NCBI GenBank assembly: GCA_934725785.1 | Contig: CAKVCS010000040.1 | Location: 1-8,126 of the forward strand | DNA length: 8,126 bases | From: an uncultured Bacteroidales bacterium | GTDB lineage: Bacteria; Bacteroidota; Bacteroidia; Bacteroidales; Marinilabiliaceae | Direction of reading: 5' to 3' | Shown here: positions 5,917 through 8,126 of the stretch, in pieces | How positions within the stretch are numbered: the first letter of the stretch is position 1 | Layout: each line of letters starts with the position of its first letter | Position numbers and translations under genes: made by a program | The notes under the pieces: model-generated | What the model was told of the DNA's origin: nothing | Database searches by the model: none | What the model saw: the letters and a program-made list of their open reading frames with translations, nothing else

Positions 5917-6972
5917 ATGGCCGTATTATCGCAAGACGACATACTGAAGGAGATGAAAGGCGGGACTTTCCGCCCCGTCTACCTGCTTATGGGCGAAGAG
6001 CCTTACCCCATTGACGTGGTGGCCGACTACGTGGAGCAGAACGCCATGGCGGAGGCCGACCGCACGTTCAACCAGACAGTGATATACGGGCGGGACACCA
6101 CGGGGCGGAAGATAGGCCTCGAGTGCGACCAATACCCGACATTCGCCGAGAGGCGCGTAGTGATTGTCCGCGAAGCCCAAGCCACGAGCCAGATAGGCGA
6201 CTTGGAGACATACGTGTCCCACTGCCTGCCAAGCACGATACTGGTGCTGTGCCACAAGTACAAGGCTTTGGACAAGAGGCTGAAACTCTATAAAGCCATA
6301 GAGAAGGCCGGTGGCGCCATAATGGAGACAAAAAAGCTGTATGACAACCAGATGCCCCACTGGATAAGCTCATTTGCCAACAAGCGGGGCTTCAGCATTG
6401 AGGACCGGGCGGCGGACTTGCTCGCGGAGCACGTCGGCACGAGCATGACTGACGCGGCTAAGGCCATTGAGAAGGTGAGAGCAGCGGTCGGGCCAAGCCT
6501 CAAGACCATCACGGTGGACATGGTCTCGGACAACGTGGGAATCAGCAAAGAGTACAACGCCTTCGAGCTGCGCGACGCCCTCTTCCGCAAAGACAAGGCC
6601 AAAGCCCTAATGATAGTCAAGGCCATGGGGCAGAACGAGAAAGCATTCCCCGTGCAAGCAATAATAGCGGCGCTTTACAACGGTTTCGACCACTTGTTCA
6701 CGTATTGCTTCGCAAAAGCGACAACCAGGAGCGAAGATGAGGCTGTGAAAGCGGCGATGGCCGTCGGGGAGCGGAGCCCGTTCATGGTATCGAAGAATTT
6801 TGGCCCGGCCTCGAGGCTTTACACGGCAACAGACTGCATGCGCATCACGACGCTGCTGGCGGAGTATGACATGCGCTCCAAAGGATTCAACTGGCCGGAC
6901 ACGTCCAGCCGCGACATGCTGGTGGACATAGTGACGCGATGCCTGTCGATTGGCGAGCCGCGCCAATCTTAG
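5917..6972 (+). CDS. holA: DNA polymerase III subunit delta
   Basis: The delta subunit is the wrench of the clamp loader; it opens the beta sliding clamp for loading at primed DNA. The 351-residue product has the normal family length. The N-terminal AAA+-like fold opens with FRPVYLLMGEEPYPIDVVADYV (18-39), the characteristic Bacteroidota delta start. It continues with RRVVIVREAQ (79-88), the strand STILVLCHKYKALDKRLKLYKAI and an extended arginine/lysine-rich region. As expected for delta, I see no functional Walker A. The C-terminal collar domain runs from about residue 215 (AFELRDALFRKDKAKALMI) to the end. ATG 5917 gives the family N-terminus. It lies 41 bases after amn on the same strand and is probably co-transcribed with it. 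Shadow frames on both strands were ignored. Confidence 0.9.
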   Translation: MAVLSQDDILKEMKGGTFRPVYLLMGEEPYPIDVVADYVEQNAMAEADRTFNQTVIYGRDTTGRKIGLECDQYPTFAERRVVIVREAQATSQIGDLETYVSHCLPSTILVLCHKYKALDKRLKLYKAIEKAGGAIMETKKLYDNQMPHWISSFANKRGFSIEDRAADLLAEHVGTSMTDAAKAIEKVRAAVGPSLKTITVDMVSDNVGISKEYNAFELRDALFRKDKAKALMIVKAMGQNEKAFPVQAIIAALYNGFDHLFTYCFAKATTRSEDEAVKAAMAVGERSPFMVSKNFGPASRLYTATDCMRITTLLAEYDMRSKGFNWPDTSSRDMLVDIVTRCLSIGEPRQS

Positions 6973-7050
6973 TCATCCTATCGCCCCCCCAAAAAAGCAA
7001 TCATCGCCACACAGCCCTTTTGTATCATTTAGCCCCCTGCAGAATGACAC

Positions 7051-7066
7051 AGGTCGTCTTCGACCT
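7051..7066. repeat. Small hairpin between holA and the hypothetical genes
   Basis: AGGTCG (7051-7056) and CGACCT (7061-7066) form a six-base perfect stem with a TCTT loop, in the 107-base gap between the convergent holA and hypothetical reading frames. No T-run follows on either strand, so a terminator role is uncertain. Confidence 0.3.
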
Positions 7067-7079
7067 CCAGCAACCGGGT

Positions 7080-7553
7080 CTACGCCCTCTCGGTATACAC
7101 AACGCCTCCATTAACCCATAGCCTGTCTTTATCTCCATAAACTATATAGCGTAGCACCTTCCCGTTTATCTTGCCGTCGGCCGTCGCAGCCAGGGCATCG
7201 TCAGGGTTCACCATCGCCATCTCGCTTGTGACGTAAGCCTCGTAACGACGTTTGTTTTTATGCCCGCTGCGGTCATCGTGCATTTTTTGCTCTCGTACAA
7301 GTACTGACGCCCCATTTTCAGCATCCGTCAAGTCATCCCAAAATTGAACGTCATCGCCCCAGTTACAAGAAACTTTGTACCGATACATCATGTCGTCATA
7401 TCCGGCTCGTTCACTATTGTCAATAGAGGCGAGCTGCCTTGAGACATGTTTTGCCAACATTGAAATGCGCGCATAAATTATATTGAAGTTGGAGCATGGT
7501 ATAACGTCCTCTGGAAAGGTGTCTTTGACCATCGACAGGTAACCCTCGGCCAC
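7080..7553 (-). CDS. Hypothetical protein, possibly the downstream part of a split gene
   Basis: I do not recognise this 157-residue soluble-looking protein. It has no signal peptide or membrane segment. Visible features are a helical N-terminal part (SNFNIIYARISMLAKHVSRQ, about 21-40), a charged middle (VREQKMHDDRSGHKNKRRYE, about 86-105) and a C-terminal part rich in beta-type residues (KVLRYIVYGDKDRLWVNGG). The only start available at this length is GTG at 7553; an ATG eight codons in (7532) is an alternative. The frame continues upstream through seven sense codons (EEVKDFH) to the TAA of the preceding ORF. This could therefore be the remainder of one longer gene of about 254 codons broken by a nonsense codon, or a separate gene. 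Base composition is more AT-rich than the core genes, which hints at recent acquisition. Confidence 0.5.
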   Translation of the reverse strand: MAEGYLSMVKDTFPEDVIPCSNFNIIYARISMLAKHVSRQLASIDNSERAGYDDMMYRYKVSCNWGDDVQFWDDLTDAENGASVLVREQKMHDDRSGHKNKRRYEAYVTSEMAMVNPDDALAATADGKINGKVLRYIVYGDKDRLWVNGGVVYTERA

Positions 7554-7574
7554 GTGAAAATCTTTAACCTCTTC

Positions 7575-7844
7575 TTATATAGGAACATATCCGCCGTACT
7601 TGAAGAAGAAATGTAACATCACTCCTAATACTTGTGGAGGTACACCTGGGAATGCCTTCCCTCCGAAATTCATATAGTCGTCATAGGCCCACCTGTCCGT
7701 CGTACCTCTTACGTAGTAGGACTCGTACCACCAATAATCACTTTTTATATCTCCATTTTCATACGGACACTCATCCTCACCTTTGTAGTACCTGCAGTGC
7801 GACAGACGCTGCTCCCACGTCTGCTCGAGTAACTTCGCCTCCAT
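7575..7844 (-). CDS. Small aromatic-rich hypothetical protein
   Basis: The 89-residue product starts at ATG 7844 and is rich in Tyr and Trp (SDYWWYESYYV at 35-45). It carries a CRYYKGEDECPYE stretch (17-29) followed by a W-x-Y-E element. From memory, a similar CxYYKGE/P/WxYE pattern occurs in small uncharacterised Bacteroidales proteins, often in accessory DNA; I cannot confirm this here and assign no function. The end, PPQVLGVMLHFFFKYGGYVPI, is cut by a TAA at 7577-7575. The same frame then runs without further stops into the next reading frame, so the stop may be a mutation within a longer gene. The upstream region is AT-rich, with no exact -7 box that I can find. The gene looks real from its composition, but its boundaries are uncertain. 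Confidence 0.55.
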   Translation of the reverse strand: MEAKLLEQTWEQRLSHCRYYKGEDECPYENGDIKSDYWWYESYYVRGTTDRWAYDDYMNFGGKAFPGVPPQVLGVMLHFFFKYGGYVPI

Positions 7845-8126
7845 AACTCTTATTGTTTTGTTTATGCCCTAAGCGCCTTCCATTGTTTAATTATATGTGA
7901 TAAGTTTTACGCACTCCGCTTTCATAATATTGCCGAGGCAAAAATTGTTTTTTTCTTAAAGCAATGACAGAATTGCGCATGACAGCCCTCAATTATTCCG
8001 TTAACTGTATAATACATTATGACTACGCAATATTGCGTCTGAAGCTTAGAGCTCCTTTCTCTTACTAACTCTAAACAGACTGACTGGCCCACGGACGCGA
8101 CAGGTCGAGCAGATCAGTATTATGGG
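7845..8126. other. AT-rich non-coding right end
   Basis: No convincing gene is visible in these 282 bases. They include several T- and A-rich runs, TATAAT-like strings on both strands (for example 8008-8013 on plus, without a matching -35), and a perfect 14-base palindrome at 8025-8038. Two short minus-strand frames enter from the right edge but are too short to assign. Confidence 0.45.
8025..8038. repeat. Perfect 14-base palindrome, operator-like
   Basis: ACGCAATATTGCGT is its own reverse complement. It lies 12 bases downstream of a TATAAT-like string (8008-8013), a position where a dimeric repressor could bind. No second copy was seen in the window. Its role is inferred only. Confidence 0.4.

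Noticed and set aside
1..8126. CRISPR array, insertion sequence or toxin-antitoxin pair
   Set aside because: No spaced direct repeats, no transposase motifs with terminal inverted repeats and no paired small ORFs of a known toxin family are visible. The two right-end ORFs are adjacent but share one frame and resemble no known pair.

Overview
The window looks like chromosomal DNA from a member of the Bacteroidota, most likely Bacteroidales. The signs are TAnnTTTG-type -7 promoter boxes, start codons without clear Shine-Dalgarno sequences, a short catalytic-domain-only AMP nucleosidase, and a DNA polymerase III delta subunit of the kind seen in that group. The core genes are moderately GC-rich, with frequent ATA and AGG codons. 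I cannot name a genus from the sequence.

Left to right: positions 1-2213 (minus strand) hold a clpS-clpA pair. clpA is cut by the left edge after 639 codons, and the two genes overlap by 8 bases. A short divergent intergenic region with two opposed promoter-like boxes leads to thrH (2380-2985, plus). A strong palindromic hairpin separates thrH from a convergent two-gene minus-strand unit: a bile acid:sodium symporter (BASS)-type permease (4589-3624) followed by a GNAT acetyltransferase of the phosphinothricin acetyltransferase type (3614-3096). A gap of about 520 bases (4590-5110) holds at most one doubtful small membrane ORF. Then comes a plus-strand unit of amn (5111-5875) and holA (5917-6972), separated by 41 bases that fold into a hairpin. 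After holA the base composition becomes more AT-rich. There, two minus-strand hypothetical reading frames (7844-7575 and 7553-7080) lie in the same frame, separated by one TAA codon and seven further codons. The last 280 bases are AT-rich, hold no convincing gene, and contain a 14-base perfect palindrome.

Functionally the window is mostly housekeeping: targeted proteolysis (ClpS delivering substrates to ClpA, which would work with ClpP), amino-acid metabolism (ThrH), transport and detoxification, AMP breakdown (Amn) and clamp loading (HolA). I found no phage, CRISPR, toxin-antitoxin or other clear novel system. The points most worth a second look are three. The first ATPase domain of ClpA appears to have lost its catalytic residues. 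ClpS has aspartates where the N-degron-binding Asn and His normally sit. The hypothetical gene at the right end may be split by an in-frame stop.
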